Shown piece after piece: positions 51,772 to 60,551 of a DNA stretch of 64,000 bases. The stretch comes from Flavobacteriaceae bacterium (GTDB taxonomy: Bacteria > Bacteroidota > Bacteroidia > Flavobacteriales > Flavobacteriaceae). Numbering within the stretch: position 1 is the first letter of the stretch; every line of letters begins with the position of its first letter. The position numbers were made by a program, and so were the translations under genes. The notes beneath the pieces are model-generated. The model saw only the letters and a program-made list of their open reading frames with translations. It made no database searches and was not told the DNA's origin. The stretch spans positions 1-64,000 of the forward strand of contig JAIPBH010000007.1 of the NCBI GenBank assembly GCA_021739635.1, in the 5' to 3' direction.

Positions 51772-51799
51772 AAAAAACAGCCTAATGGGCTGTTTTTTA
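51772..51799 (+). terminator. Terminator of the small T9SS protein gene
   Basis: AAAAAACAGCC / GGCTGTTTTTT with a short loop and T run, about 20 bases after the stop. Confidence 0.9.
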
Positions 51800-51854
51800 G
51801 TTTATATTCAAATAAATCATTATTTTTATCACTTAATTAATTAATCCTCTTATT

Positions 51855-53621
51855 ATGAAAAAACTTTACTTTTTACTTTTTACAATTTTAATATCTGGCT
51901 TGTCTTTTGGGCAGGTTTTCATCACAGAATTAGCAGATCCAAATAATAATGCTAATGCTCGTTATATTGAATTGTACAACGCTGGAGCTTCACCTGTTGA
52001 TTTTACAGAAGGAACTGGCTGGAGAATCGATAAGTACACCAATGCTAGTGCAACTGTTTCTCAAACTTTATCATTAACTGGAACAATCCCTGCTGGTGGT
52101 TTTTATATAATAGCAGCTGGAGCAACTAGCACAGTTATATTTAACACCTGGGGAGTTACACCTGATCAATGGGATGGTGCAATTGACAATGTTGCTGGTA
52201 GTAATGGTGATGATAATTTAGAATTATATGATGGCACCAATACTTTGGTTGATCAATTTGGTGTTCCTGGAGAAGATGGTACTGGAACTTGTCATGAATT
52301 TGAAGATGGTAGAGCAGAAAGAAAAACAAGTGTAACTACAGGTTCAGCTACTTGGAATGAAGCTGAATGGAATATTTGGGCAGACAGTGCAACATCAGGT
52401 TCTTGTACTAGCTATGTTTTTGCTGCTCAAGACGCACCAGGTAATTTTGATCCAGGAGTTTGGGGAACTCCAACATGTGATTTAATATTAAACAATCCAT
52501 CCGCAACTTGTGATGTTATCACTACAGGTGTAGATACTTATACTGCAACTGTTAATTTTTCAGGTGGTGGAACCGCTACTTATACAGTTACCGCAGATTC
52601 TGGATCTGTTGACCTAACAGGTGGTGACCCAACCACAGACGCAACTGGAACTATAACTGTTACAGGTGTTGCTGAAGGTACTGATGTTATTATTAATGTT
52701 ACTGATGGATCTATTTGCGATGTTGATTATACAGTATTTTCACCTATTTGCTATCCTCCAATAACATTACCTCATTATGAAAATTTCGCTTATGCAGATG
52801 GTAGTTTGTCAGGAAATAGTGCTTGGGCTTCTTCTGGTGGAACTGCAGGAGATTTATTAGTTTCATCGGGTCAAGTACTTGTTAAAGCGGATAATACGAC
52901 GAGTGAAGATCTCTACTTACCATTTACGTCTGTTACTGGCAAAATCTATTTTGGAATAGATATTACTGTTAATGCTGCTGCAACAATTTCAGGAGATGAT
53001 TATGAATATTTTGCGCATTTTAAAGATAGTGGCTTTGGCTATTTTGGTCGTCTTGACATCGTCGCTCCTTCTGCTTCAGGAGATTATACACTTGGAATAT
53101 CTACAGAATCAAGTACTGCTCAAGCAACTTGGGGTACAGATTTAACATTTGGAGTAACATATAGAGCTGTCGTTATGTATGACCAAGATGCTAATATATC
53201 TCAACTCTGGATTGATGCCTCAGCCGATACTGATCCTTCAATATTAGGTACAGATTTAGCAGATCCTGGTATTTCAATCGAATCATTTCAACTTCGCCAA
53301 TCAGGTTCTTCAGGTTCTGAAACAATTACTGTTGACAATTTGAATATAGGAACGACTTTTGGTGGGGTACTTTCAACAAAAGCAAATCAAATTCAAGGTT
53401 TTGCCATGTACCCTAACCCAACCTCATTAGGTTATGTTACATTATCAAGCAAAAACAATACTAAAATGAACGTTGCTGTTTATGATATGTTAGGCAAACA
53501 AGTACTTAATAAAACAGTAACTAACAATAAACTGGATGTTACTAGTTTAAATTCTGGTGTTTACATCATGAAAGTATCACAAGATAATGCGAGTGTTACT
53601 AAAAAATTAGTCATTCAATAA
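51855..53621 (+). CDS. Secreted T9SS protein with lamin-tail domain
   Basis: A 588-residue secreted protein. The signal peptide ends SFGQ/V. Residues about 19-145 form a lamin-tail-like domain (VFITELADPNNNANARYIELYNAG, GWRIDKYTNAS, NLELYDGTN). A middle region has Thr/Gly/Asp-rich Ig-like repeats (TATVNFSGGGTATYTV), followed by a jelly-roll-like domain (about 305-500). A type A sorting domain ends it (FAMYPNPTSLGYV, VAVYDMLGKQVLNK, LNSGVYIMKVSQ, KKLVIQ). It is secreted by the type IX system and probably bound to the cell surface through lipopolysaccharide. No catalytic motif is seen; adhesion is likely. Confidence 0.88.
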   Translation: MKKLYFLLFTILISGLSFGQVFITELADPNNNANARYIELYNAGASPVDFTEGTGWRIDKYTNASATVSQTLSLTGTIPAGGFYIIAAGATSTVIFNTWGVTPDQWDGAIDNVAGSNGDDNLELYDGTNTLVDQFGVPGEDGTGTCHEFEDGRAERKTSVTTGSATWNEAEWNIWADSATSGSCTSYVFAAQDAPGNFDPGVWGTPTCDLILNNPSATCDVITTGVDTYTATVNFSGGGTATYTVTADSGSVDLTGGDPTTDATGTITVTGVAEGTDVIINVTDGSICDVDYTVFSPICYPPITLPHYENFAYADGSLSGNSAWASSGGTAGDLLVSSGQVLVKADNTTSEDLYLPFTSVTGKIYFGIDITVNAAATISGDDYEYFAHFKDSGFGYFGRLDIVAPSASGDYTLGISTESSTAQATWGTDLTFGVTYRAVVMYDQDANISQLWIDASADTDPSILGTDLADPGISIESFQLRQSGSSGSETITVDNLNIGTTFGGVLSTKANQIQGFAMYPNPTSLGYVTLSSKNNTKMNVAVYDMLGKQVLNKTVTNNKLDVTSLNSGVYIMKVSQDNASVTKKLVIQ

Positions 53622-53646
53622 GCATTTAAAAACTTATAAATTTTTT

Positions 53647-53675
53647 AAAAGCGTTGCCACAAGCAACGCTTTTTT
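53647..53675 (+). terminator. Terminator of the large T9SS protein gene
   Basis: A perfect 11-bp stem AAAAGCGTTGC / GCAACGCTTTT with loop CACAA and following T. The 155 bases after it hold no gene; they contain an imperfect inverted segment (ATCGAATCTTCGAT) of the sort found in dispersed repeats. Confidence 0.9.
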
Positions 53676-53830
53676 ATTTTTCTGCCTATCATTGACTTCA
53701 TCGAATCTTCGATTTCAAAGCGCAGCGAAGCTTCTCAACACCCTTTGTCATTCAGAGCAAGGCATTGTGATAATACCAGAAAAAAGGTAAACACAATTAA
53801 ACATATAAGAAATTTGATTATTTTTGAGAT

Positions 53831-54133
53831 ATGAAAATAAACGACAAAAATATAAAACGAATTAAAAAGCTTTGCAAACAAAATAAAGTTCGAACATTCT
53901 CCGCTTTTGGTTCAGTAACTAGAGATGATTTTAAAGATGAATCTGACATCGATTTTGTTGTGGACTTTGATGAAAATGACCCGTTTGAATACACAAACTT
54001 ATACTTTCAATTAAAAGATAACTTAGAAAAGTTATTGAAACGTCAAATTGACCTTATTGAATACAGAGCTATTAAAAACAAATATTTCAGAAAAGAACTT
54101 GATGAAACCAAAGTGTTGATTTATGGACAATAG
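53831..54133 (+). CDS. mntA: MNT nucleotidyltransferase antitoxin
   Basis: A 100-residue minimal nucleotidyltransferase. The motif GSVTRDDFKDESDID (G27-S28, D39, D41) holds the metal-binding aspartates, with a third acidic residue in QIDLIEY. Such proteins neutralise HEPN toxins by adding AMP to a tyrosine of the toxin. It overlaps the HEPN gene by 11 bases, the usual toxin-antitoxin coupling. The pair lies in a repeat-flanked accessory island between a T9SS gene and a LuxE-like gene. Confidence 0.9.
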   Translation: MKINDKNIKRIKKLCKQNKVRTFSAFGSVTRDDFKDESDIDFVVDFDENDPFEYTNLYFQLKDNLEKLLKRQIDLIEYRAIKNKYFRKELDETKVLIYGQ

Positions 54134-54458
54134 GATTAACTCTTGGCTTGAAGACATTGAAAGGTCTATTGATGAAATTTTTGACTTCCTACCCGAGCAA
54201 CGTGACTTTTTCGTGTATCAAAAAGACTTAAAAACAAAAAAAGCAGTAGAACGAAATATAGAAATTATAGGAGAAGCAATTAATAGGATTTTAAAATATA
54301 AAAAATTCGAAATTGAAATTGAAAATGCTCAAAAAATAATTGGAACTAGAAATCGAATCGCTCACGAATATGACAGCATTTCGGATGAAGTAATTTGGAC
54401 TATCATTATAAAGGAACTTCCCGAACTGAAAAAAGAAATTAACAGATTGAAAAAATAA
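54123..54458 (+). CDS. hepT: HEPN-domain RNase toxin (HepT/DUF86)
   Basis: A 111-residue helical protein of the HepT family. The catalytic RNase motif Rx4HxY is complete: R76, H81 and Y83 in TRNRIAHEYDSI. In the studied HEPN/MNT systems the tyrosine is AMPylated by MntA, which blocks RNase activity; the same residue is present here. The early helices (IERSIDEIFDFL, AVERNIEIIGEAINR) match the family. An intact motif suggests a working module. Confidence 0.9.
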   Translation: MDNRINSWLEDIERSIDEIFDFLPEQRDFFVYQKDLKTKKAVERNIEIIGEAINRILKYKKFEIEIENAQKIIGTRNRIAHEYDSISDEVIWTIIIKELPELKKEINRLKK

Positions 54459-54470
54459 GTACTGCCCATA

Positions 54471-54583
54471 ATACCATATAAAAAATTGCTAGTTTTTACG
54501 TTGCTCGTTTGCTAGCTTCTAATTTTCCTTCTGAAAATCCTTGCTCACAAAACCGCAACGTTCCTTACACAAACAAGTGGTAT
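54471..54583. repeat. Nested inverted structure downstream of the toxin-antitoxin pair
   Basis: The 414-base stretch 54459-54872 has no gene. Its first part contains nested inverted repeats: ATACCA (54471-54476) with TGGTAT (54578-54583), and ACGTTGC (54498-54504) with GCAACGT (54555-54561), with a small hairpin TTTTCCTTCTGAAAA between. It is similar in style to imperfect recombination sites that follow gene cassettes in Bacteroidota. An attC-like role is inferred, not shown. Confidence 0.4.
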
Positions 54584-54660
54584 CTCACACGTATTCATCC
54601 TGATAGTTTTTTAAGTTTATAAGCATCATATATTAAATTGCTGTACAGAAATAATAATTT

Positions 54661-54763
54661 TTCTCTAGGGAAATTACACTATTCCTCTAGGGAAATTATA
54701 CTATTTCTCTAGGGGAATTATATAATTTCTCTAGGGGAATTAATTATATCTCCTAGAGAAACT
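54661..54763. repeat. Five-copy palindrome array with 22-bp period
   Basis: Five copies of a palindrome close to TTTCYCTAGRGAAA. Their central CTAG tetramers start at 54665, 54687, 54709, 54731 and 54753, exactly 22 bases apart. Between them lie AT-rich fillers (ATTATACTA and variants). The array lies 100-200 bases before the LuxE-like gene. The period of two helical turns puts all copies on one face of the DNA, as in iterons or cooperative operators. Confidence 0.85.
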
Positions 54764-54853
54764 AAAAAAAATGTAAGGTAAAGTGAAAAAATTAGACCTG
54801 ATGCCTTTAAAAAGACTAAGTAAAGAACCTTTTTTATTCATGAAAAAATGATA

Positions 54854-54861
54854 TACTTTTG
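54854..54861 (+). promoter_or_regulatory. -7 element before the LuxE-like gene
   Basis: TACTTTTG matches TAnnTTTG perfectly, 11 bases before the ATG, so the leader would be only about 7 bases. There is no clear -33 TTG, so an activator bound at the upstream array could be needed. Confidence 0.45.
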
Positions 54862-54872
54862 TTTTTTATACC

Positions 54873-55853
54873 ATGACAACTACTCAAGCCATTTTTAATA
54901 TTCAAACTGAACAAGAGTTCAGGGCATTGGCTTTAGAGATTTTTAACTATCAGTTTAAAAATAATAAAGTGTATCGATCGTTTTGCGATTTGCTATACAA
55001 ACACCCAAGTGATGTAAAAAGCATACAAGACATTCCGTTTTTACCTATTCAGTTTTTTAAAACGCATCAGGTTGTAAGTTCTTTAGAACCCATTCAAACC
55101 ACCTTTATAAGTTCGGGAACTACCGGAAGTATTACCAGCAAACATTTGGTTACCGATTTAAATATGTATAAAACAAGCTTTACAAAAGGCTTTGAAACAT
55201 TTTATGGTGCTATTGACAATTATGTGATTTTGGCTTTGTTACCTTCGTATTTAGAGCGAGAAGGCTCGTCGTTAATTTATATGGTGGATGCCCTAATAAA
55301 GCAATCCAAGCATCCTGAAAGTGGGTTTTACCTCAACAATCTATCTGAATTAAAAAATACCTTAATCCACTTAGATTCTCAAGGAAAAAAAGTATTGCTT
55401 ATTGGCGTGTCTTTTGCTCTATTGGATTTAATTGAAGTCTACCAATTTCAATTACAAAACACGATTATTATGGAAACTGGTGGCATGAAAGGACGACGAA
55501 AAGAATTGATTCGTGAAGAATTGCACTATACATTAAAACAAGGGTTTGGTGTTAAAACCATTCATAGTGAATATGGCATGACTGAATTATTAAGTCAGGC
55601 ATATTCAAAAGGAAACGGTATTTATAATGGCCCAAATTGGATGCGCATTTTTACTCGTGATACTGAAGATGCTTTAAGCATTCAACCTGTTGGAAAAACT
55701 GGTGGGATTAATGTGATTGATTTAGCCAATGTTAATTCTTGCTCTTTTATTGCCACACAAGATTTAGGACGCGTTCACCAAGATGGCTCTTTTGAAGTTA
55801 TAGGGCGTTTTGACCATTCTGATATTAGAGGTTGTAACTTAATGGTTTTGTAA
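54873..55853 (+). CDS. LuxE-like acyl-activating enzyme / acyl transferase
   Basis: A 326-residue member of the adenylate-forming family related to LuxE acyl-protein synthetase. The ATP loop FISSGTTGSITS is at about 85, and the core motif HSEYGMTELLSQAYS precedes the C-terminal hinge (DLGRVHQDGSFEVIGRFDHSDIRGCNLMVL). Homologues in flavobacteria are often next to ketoacyl synthase or lipid genes. No lux genes are nearby and the acyl substrate is unknown. It is preceded by the 22-bp repeat array and a short leader. Confidence 0.85.
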   Translation: MTTTQAIFNIQTEQEFRALALEIFNYQFKNNKVYRSFCDLLYKHPSDVKSIQDIPFLPIQFFKTHQVVSSLEPIQTTFISSGTTGSITSKHLVTDLNMYKTSFTKGFETFYGAIDNYVILALLPSYLEREGSSLIYMVDALIKQSKHPESGFYLNNLSELKNTLIHLDSQGKKVLLIGVSFALLDLIEVYQFQLQNTIIMETGGMKGRRKELIREELHYTLKQGFGVKTIHSEYGMTELLSQAYSKGNGIYNGPNWMRIFTRDTEDALSIQPVGKTGGINVIDLANVNSCSFIATQDLGRVHQDGSFEVIGRFDHSDIRGCNLMVL

Positions 55854-56002
55854 TTTAGTTTATTGAGTGTGCAACAAGGCCTCATCATATAAACTCAAAT
55901 TAATAAGCCAACTTATACGCATTGCCACTTATAATAACACATAACAATCTCATAAAAAAATTATTTCGTGTTGTAAGTTTTTTAAAATATTAACGACAAA
56001 AA

Positions 56003-56040
56003 AACCAGCTATGAAAAAGAAAATTTTTTATTAGCTGGTT
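56003..56040 (-). terminator. Terminator of tyrS
   Basis: AACCAGCTA / TAGCTGGTT with a 20-base AT-rich loop. On the minus strand it is followed by seven T, so it ends the tyrS transcript. Confidence 0.75.
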
Positions 56041-56050
56041 GGTTAGTTTT

Positions 56051-56080
56051 AAAAGCCTGATTTCCCTGTCAGGCTTTTTT
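56051..56080 (+). terminator. Terminator facing the LuxE-like gene
   Basis: AAAAGCCTGA / TCAGGCTTTT with an 8-base loop, followed by more T on the plus strand. It lies against the tyrS stop codon, and stops the converging plus-strand transcript. Confidence 0.8.
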
Positions 56081-57374
56081 ATGAAATACGTATTACAAAG
56101 TAATTTTTCTTACCGCGTTGTAGCAATACAAACTTATTATTAATTAAATCTGAAGTAGTAATTTTATAGGCTTCTCCTACCTTTTCTTTATTCACAGAAA
56201 TGGAATTTTCATTTAAAGCTCTTCGAGCTTCACCATTTGATTTTAAAAACCCAGTTTTTTCAGCCAAAGCCCCAATAATATCCAATCCGTTTTCAACATC
56301 AGCCATCGTCACTTCTGCTTGTGGTACACCATCAAATACATCTAAAAAGGTTTGTTCATTTAAATGTTTTAAATCATCACCTGTTGAATTTCCAAATAAT
56401 ATATTACTGGCTTTAATGGCATTTTCCAAATCGTCTTTTGAATGAACCATCACCGTTATTTCTTCCGCCAAACGTTTTTGTAACACACGTAAATGTGGCG
56501 CTTCTTGATGCTCTTTTATTAAGGCTTCAATATCTGCTTGTGTTAAAAATGTGAAGATTTTAATATACTTTTCAGCGTCTTCATCACTTGAATTTAACCA
56601 ATATTGATAAAATTTATAAGGTGATGTTCTGTTAGCGTCTAACCACACATTGCCACCTTCTGACTTGCCAAATTTAGAGCCATCAGATTTTGTAATTAAC
56701 GGACAGGTAATGGCAAACCCTTTACCGTTGCCTATTCTTCTTATCAATTCCGTTCCTGTGGTGATATTTCCCCATTGGTCACTACCACCCATTTGAATGG
56801 TGCAATTTTTATCATTATATAAATGTAAAAAGTCATAGCCTTGAACCAATTGATAGGTAAACTCAGTAAAACTCATACCTTCAGAAGCATCTGACGAAAT
56901 TCTGTTTTTTACAGAATCTTTGGCCATCATATAATTTACGGTAATGTGTTTACCCACATCGCGAATAAATTCAAGGAATGAAAAGTTTTTCATCCAATCG
57001 TAATTATTCACCAAAATAGCTGCATTTTCAGCTTGGCTTTCAAAATCTAAAAAGTGAGCTAATTGCTTTTTTATAGCTTCTTGATTATGACGTAACGTAT
57101 TTTCATCCAACAAATTACGTTCGTTTGATTTTCCTGAAGGATCACCAATCATACCTGTTGCGCCACCAACTAAAGCAACCGGACGATGTCCGCAACGTTG
57201 ATAATGCGCTAATAACATGATAGGCACCAAATTCCCAATATGTAAAGAATCAGCCGTTGGGTCAAAACCTACATACGCACTGCGCATGCTTTCCATTAAA
57301 TGTTCTTCTGCTCCAGGCATTACAGTATGAATCATACCTCTCCAAGTCAATTCTTCAACAAAATTTTTAATCAT
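56079..57374 (-). CDS. tyrS: Tyrosyl-tRNA synthetase
   Basis: A 431-residue class I aminoacyl-tRNA synthetase. The HIGH motif is HIGN in [14 protein letters not shown], the KMSKS motif reads KFGKS ([14 protein letters not shown]), and the tyrosine pocket includes QGYDFLHLY and [14 protein letters not shown]. The C-terminal S4 RNA-binding domain starts near 365. The length and the KFGKS variant match the bacterial TyrS type. A -7 element TATCTTTG lies 27 bases upstream. Confidence 0.97.
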   Translation of the reverse strand: MIKNFVEELTWRGMIHTVMPGAEEHLMESMRSAYVGFDPTADSLHIGNLVPIMLLAHYQRCGHRPVALVGGATGMIGDPSGKSNERNLLDENTLRHNQEAIKKQLAHFLDFESQAENAAILVNNYDWMKNFSFLEFIRDVGKHITVNYMMAKDSVKNRISSDASEGMSFTEFTYQLVQGYDFLHLYNDKNCTIQMGGSDQWGNITTGTELIRRIGNGKGFAITCPLITKSDGSKFGKSEGGNVWLDANRTSPYKFYQYWLNSSDEDAEKYIKIFTFLTQADIEALIKEHQEAPHLRVLQKRLAEEITVMVHSKDDLENAIKASNILFGNSTGDDLKHLNEQTFLDVFDGVPQAEVTMADVENGLDIIGALAEKTGFLKSNGEARRALNENSISVNKEKVGEAYKITTSDLINNKFVLLQRGKKNYFVIRIS

Positions 57375-57400
57375 TTTTTAATGTTTTTGGTAATCTACGG

Positions 57401-57408
57401 CAAAGATA
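57401..57408 (-). promoter_or_regulatory. -7 element of tyrS
   Basis: On the minus strand TATCTTTG is a perfect TAnnTTTG element. No clear TTG lies at the -33 position. Confidence 0.5.
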
Positions 57409-57461
57409 AAAATACATGTATAATTACTTATGTATTCTGAATAATTCTTTACATTAGTTGC

Positions 57462-58475
57462 ATGATTTTAGTAACAGGTGGTACAGGTTTGGTGGGTTCA
57501 CATTTGCTATACAAATTAGCAAGTACTGGTGAAAAAGTTCGAGCTATCTATAGAAATGAAAAAAAACTGGCTAATATTAAACACGTGTTCTCTTGTTACA
57601 CCAATGATTATGAACCCATTTTTAATGTTATAGATTGGTTTGAGGCCGATATTTTAGATATCCCATCACTTACTGATGCTTTTAATGGTATTACCTATGT
57701 TTACCATTGTGCCGCTTTTGTATCTTTTGAACCTGACAAGTATCGCCTTTTAAGAAAAACAAATATTGAAGGCACTGCTAATATTGTAAATCTTTGCCTT
57801 TCAAATAACATAAAAAAATTATGTCATGTTAGTTCTATAGCAACTTTAGGAATTACAAATCATAAGACTATGATAACAGAAGAGGCCGAATGGAATCAGG
57901 AAACTAGTAATACTATTTATAGCATCACTAAATACGGTGCAGAAATTGAAGTATGGCGAGGTTCACAAGAAGGGCTTGACGTAGTTATGGTAAATCCTGG
58001 TGTTATTTTAGGAGCTGGTATTTGGCGTTATGGCAGCGGCAGCTTATTTAAAAAAGCTCATAAAGGCCTTACATACTATCCCTCTGGCTCTATTGGATTG
58101 GTTGATGTTGCAGACGTAGTGGCTATAATGATAGCTTTAACTAAAAGTAGCATAGCTAATGAACGCTTTATTTTAGTAGCTGAAAATTGGAGTTATAAAG
58201 ATTTTTTACAAGCCATGGCAAAGGCCGTTAACGCAAAGCCACCTGGAAAATTAGCTTCTACAGTATTGTTACAGATTGGATGGCGATTGGATTGGGTAAA
58301 ACATAAACTATTAGGATCTCGCAGACAACTTACTAAACATTTAGCAGTTTCGTTATGCAACCAAAAAACGTTTAGCAACGCAAAAATTAAATCTCAATTA
58401 CCATATAATTTTAAACCCGTTTCAAAAAGTATTACAGAGATTGGTGCGTTATTTTTAAAACAAAACGTATCTTAA
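57462..58475 (+). CDS. NAD-dependent epimerase/dehydratase (extended SDR)
   Basis: A 337-residue extended short-chain dehydrogenase. The Rossmann motif ILVTGGTGLVGSHLL is at the N-terminus, followed by VYHCAAFVSF and CHVSSIATLG and the catalytic YSITKYGAE (YxxxK). The sequence is closest in style to dihydroflavonol reductase/3-beta-HSD-like NAD(P) proteins of Bacteroidota (VNPGVILGAG, FILVAENWSYKDFLQAMA). The substrate is unknown. It is divergent from tyrS. Confidence 0.88.
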   Translation: MILVTGGTGLVGSHLLYKLASTGEKVRAIYRNEKKLANIKHVFSCYTNDYEPIFNVIDWFEADILDIPSLTDAFNGITYVYHCAAFVSFEPDKYRLLRKTNIEGTANIVNLCLSNNIKKLCHVSSIATLGITNHKTMITEEAEWNQETSNTIYSITKYGAEIEVWRGSQEGLDVVMVNPGVILGAGIWRYGSGSLFKKAHKGLTYYPSGSIGLVDVADVVAIMIALTKSSIANERFILVAENWSYKDFLQAMAKAVNAKPPGKLASTVLLQIGWRLDWVKHKLLGSRRQLTKHLAVSLCNQKTFSNAKIKSQLPYNFKPVSKSITEIGALFLKQNVS

Positions 58476-58511
58476 TAAAGACCATTTAAACGAATGGCAA
58501 AAAAACCTTAA

Positions 58512-59075
58512 TTACACCTCATGATACCTAAAACAACCCACTTCATGGTCATTTACCATTCCTGTGGCTTGCATATGGGCATATATAACGGTTGAACCAA
58601 CAAATTTAAATCCTCTTTTTTTTAAATCTTTACTTAAAGCATCACTTATTGCGGTTGTAGCAACGGCTTCTTTATGTGTTTTAAGGCTGTTTTTTATAGG
58701 CTTTCCATCAACAAACTCCCAAATATATTTTGAAAAACTTCCAAACTCCTTTTGTATAGTCATAAAGGCTTGTGCATTTGTAATAGTGGCCTGTATTTTA
58801 AGTTTGTTTCTGATGATACCTTCATCTTGAATTAAAGTATCAATTTTTTCCTGTTTATACTCGGCAATCTTTTTATAGTCAAAATCATCAAAGGCTTTTC
58901 TAAAATTTTCTCGTTTTCGCAAAATGGTAATCCAACTTAAACCTGCTTGAAAGGTTTCTAAAATTAAAAACTCAAACAACGTGGCGTCATCATAAACTGG
59001 TACGCCCCATTCTTGATCATGATAGGTTTCATACAACTTATCACCAACACACCAACCACATCTCTGTTTTTCCAT
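58512..59075 (-). CDS. tag: DNA-3-methyladenine glycosylase I
   Basis: A 187-residue base-excision repair enzyme that removes 3-methyladenine. The family opening RCGWCVGDKLYETYHDQEWG carries the conserved zinc-binding cysteine. The core has FEFLILETFQAGLSWITILRKRENFRKAF, and C-terminal HMQATGMVNDHEVGCFRY completes the zinc site (His and Cys). I chose the ATG at 59075 (MEKQRCGW). A longer frame would start with TTG at 59111 and add residues foreign to the family. Confidence 0.95.
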   Translation of the reverse strand: MEKQRCGWCVGDKLYETYHDQEWGVPVYDDATLFEFLILETFQAGLSWITILRKRENFRKAFDDFDYKKIAEYKQEKIDTLIQDEGIIRNKLKIQATITNAQAFMTIQKEFGSFSKYIWEFVDGKPIKNSLKTHKEAVATTAISDALSKDLKKRGFKFVGSTVIYAHMQATGMVNDHEVGCFRYHEV

Positions 59076-59105
59076 AATAAAACTGTAAGTATTTCTATAA
59101 AAGTA

Positions 59106-59148
59106 TGACAAATATCATCTAAATTAAAATATCAAGATTGTAATTTTG
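59106..59148 (+). promoter_or_regulatory. CRP/FNR-type promoter of the thioredoxin-like gene
   Basis: TGACAAATATCA (59106-59117), exactly 23 bases, then a perfect -7 element TAATTTTG (59141-59148). Transcription would start near 59153. Confidence 0.65.
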
Positions 59149-59168
59149 TTGTATTAAATATGAAACTT

Positions 59169-59789
59169 ATGAATACCATTATTAAGAATAGTTTACAACA
59201 TAGCATGTCTTATTCAACCTATAGAGAGTTTTTAAAAACATTGATTGAAGCTAATTCAAATTCAGGCAATGAAAAAAGCGAAAGTTTAGCCGAGTTTACT
59301 AAACTTAATGATAAACGTATGAATCGTTGGGATAAAACCTTAAAAATTTCGGAAGAAGACCAAAATAGATTAAGTCATTTTAATGACAACATTACATGGC
59401 TTGTAATAACTGAAAGCTGGTGTGGTGATGCCGCACATATTGTGCCTGTTTTATATAAAGTTGCTGAGTTAATAAATATTAATTTTAGAATAGTACTTAG
59501 AGATGAAAATTTAGAATTAATGGATATGTTTTTAACCAATGGAGCCAGTGCTGTACCTAAATTAATTATGATTGACAATGTTACTGGAGAGGTATTAAAT
59601 ACATACGGCCCAAGACCAACTGAGGCTACTAAAATGGTGCTAGATTATAAAGAAAAACATGGCGTGATTACTGCAGAATTTAAAGAAGAATTACAACATT
59701 GGTATAATAACAATAAAGGACAGAATATTGTTGATGATTTAACTAAAATGCTTTGTAAACTAGAACCTAGTATTTGCTTACAAAATTAA
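59169..59789 (+). CDS. Thioredoxin-family protein with single active-site cysteine
   Basis: An approximately 206-residue cytoplasmic protein with a thioredoxin fold in the middle. The active-site position reads SWCGDAAH, so the second cysteine of CxxC is alanine; this is usual for this Bacteroidota family. A cis-proline follows in ASAVPKLIMID. The likely role is redox handling of low-molecular thiols or protein mixed disulfides, but the target is unknown. The ATG at 59169 fits the predicted transcription start near 59153 better than the ATG at 59160. Its 3' end overlaps the converging TonB-like gene by 23 bases. Confidence 0.85.
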   Translation: MNTIIKNSLQHSMSYSTYREFLKTLIEANSNSGNEKSESLAEFTKLNDKRMNRWDKTLKISEEDQNRLSHFNDNITWLVITESWCGDAAHIVPVLYKVAELININFRIVLRDENLELMDMFLTNGASAVPKLIMIDNVTGEVLNTYGPRPTEATKMVLDYKEKHGVITAEFKEELQHWYNNNKGQNIVDDLTKMLCKLEPSICLQN

Positions 59790-60495
59790 AGGTAATAGAC
59801 CCTAATTGAGGTTTTTTACCTGGACTAGCATTAAATTTTGCTTGTTTAGCATATTCCAAAGCGCTTTCAATTAAACACTCATTGGTAGAGGTTGATGAGT
59901 TATTTACGTAAGTATCTATTACTTTGCCTTGGTCATTAACCGTTATATTAATAACAATGGTTCCACCATCTTCACAAAGATAAATGGGTATTGGTAAATA
60001 GTCATCTGTTCTGTCAACTAATGAGTAGCGTATGGTACTTTTTCTATTAGAACTTGCAGGCGCTTCCTTTTTTTTGGTTCTGTTATCTAAAATGCTTTTT
60101 ACTTTTGAAAATGATGAGATTTCTTCATGATTTAAATCTGATATCTCATTATTGTTACTAGCAGATTCATCTGAGGCTTCTTGTGGCTGATTAAATTCTG
60201 GTTTCACATAATCTTCTGGTGGCGCTATAGGTTTATAAGCTTCAGAAAAAGATTTTTCTTTTACCGTTTCATTATAGGCTTTATTAGTTTCGGCTTTTGT
60301 GTTATTTAGCTTTTCTAAGGCTTCTAAAATTTTTGCTTCTTCTTCAGTAAGTTCTTTTTCAGGTTCAACTTCATAATAACTTTCTGAAGCCAGTTTATTG
60401 TGTTGATTTAGGTTAAAATTAAAAACAGACATGACCACAGTTCCTGAAAGGAAAAAAGTAATAAGTAGGGCTTTATGTTGATTTGTTAGGTTCAA
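59767..60495 (-). CDS. TonB-like energy-transducing protein
   Basis: A 242-residue inner-membrane protein with an N-terminal helix (about 9-29), a long charged periplasmic linker (EPEKELTEEEAKILEALEKL, low in proline), and a C-terminal TonB-like domain (GGTIVINITVNDQGKVIDTYV, NECLIESALEYAKQAKFNASPGKKPQLGSITFNFV). It would couple proton-motive force to outer-membrane transporters. The linker is shorter in proline than classical TonB, so a structural role is possible. ExbB/ExbD are not adjacent. Confidence 0.85.
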   Translation of the reverse strand: MNLTNQHKALLITFFLSGTVVMSVFNFNLNQHNKLASESYYEVEPEKELTEEEAKILEALEKLNNTKAETNKAYNETVKEKSFSEAYKPIAPPEDYVKPEFNQPQEASDESASNNNEISDLNHEEISSFSKVKSILDNRTKKKEAPASSNRKSTIRYSLVDRTDDYLPIPIYLCEDGGTIVINITVNDQGKVIDTYVNNSSTSTNECLIESALEYAKQAKFNASPGKKPQLGSITFNFVSKY

Positions 60496-60551
60496 ATTAT
60501 TAAACTACATGTGAAACACATAGATATATACGACAATTTAAGAGAAAAAGT

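Noticed and set aside
53690-53775. Short gene between the T9SS gene and the toxin-antitoxin pair
   Set aside because: No open frame with a credible start; the segment looks like decayed repeat DNA.
54661-54763. CRISPR array
   Set aside because: Units are only 22 bases with short AT-rich fillers that resemble one another; there are no unique spacers of 25-40 bases and no cas genes.
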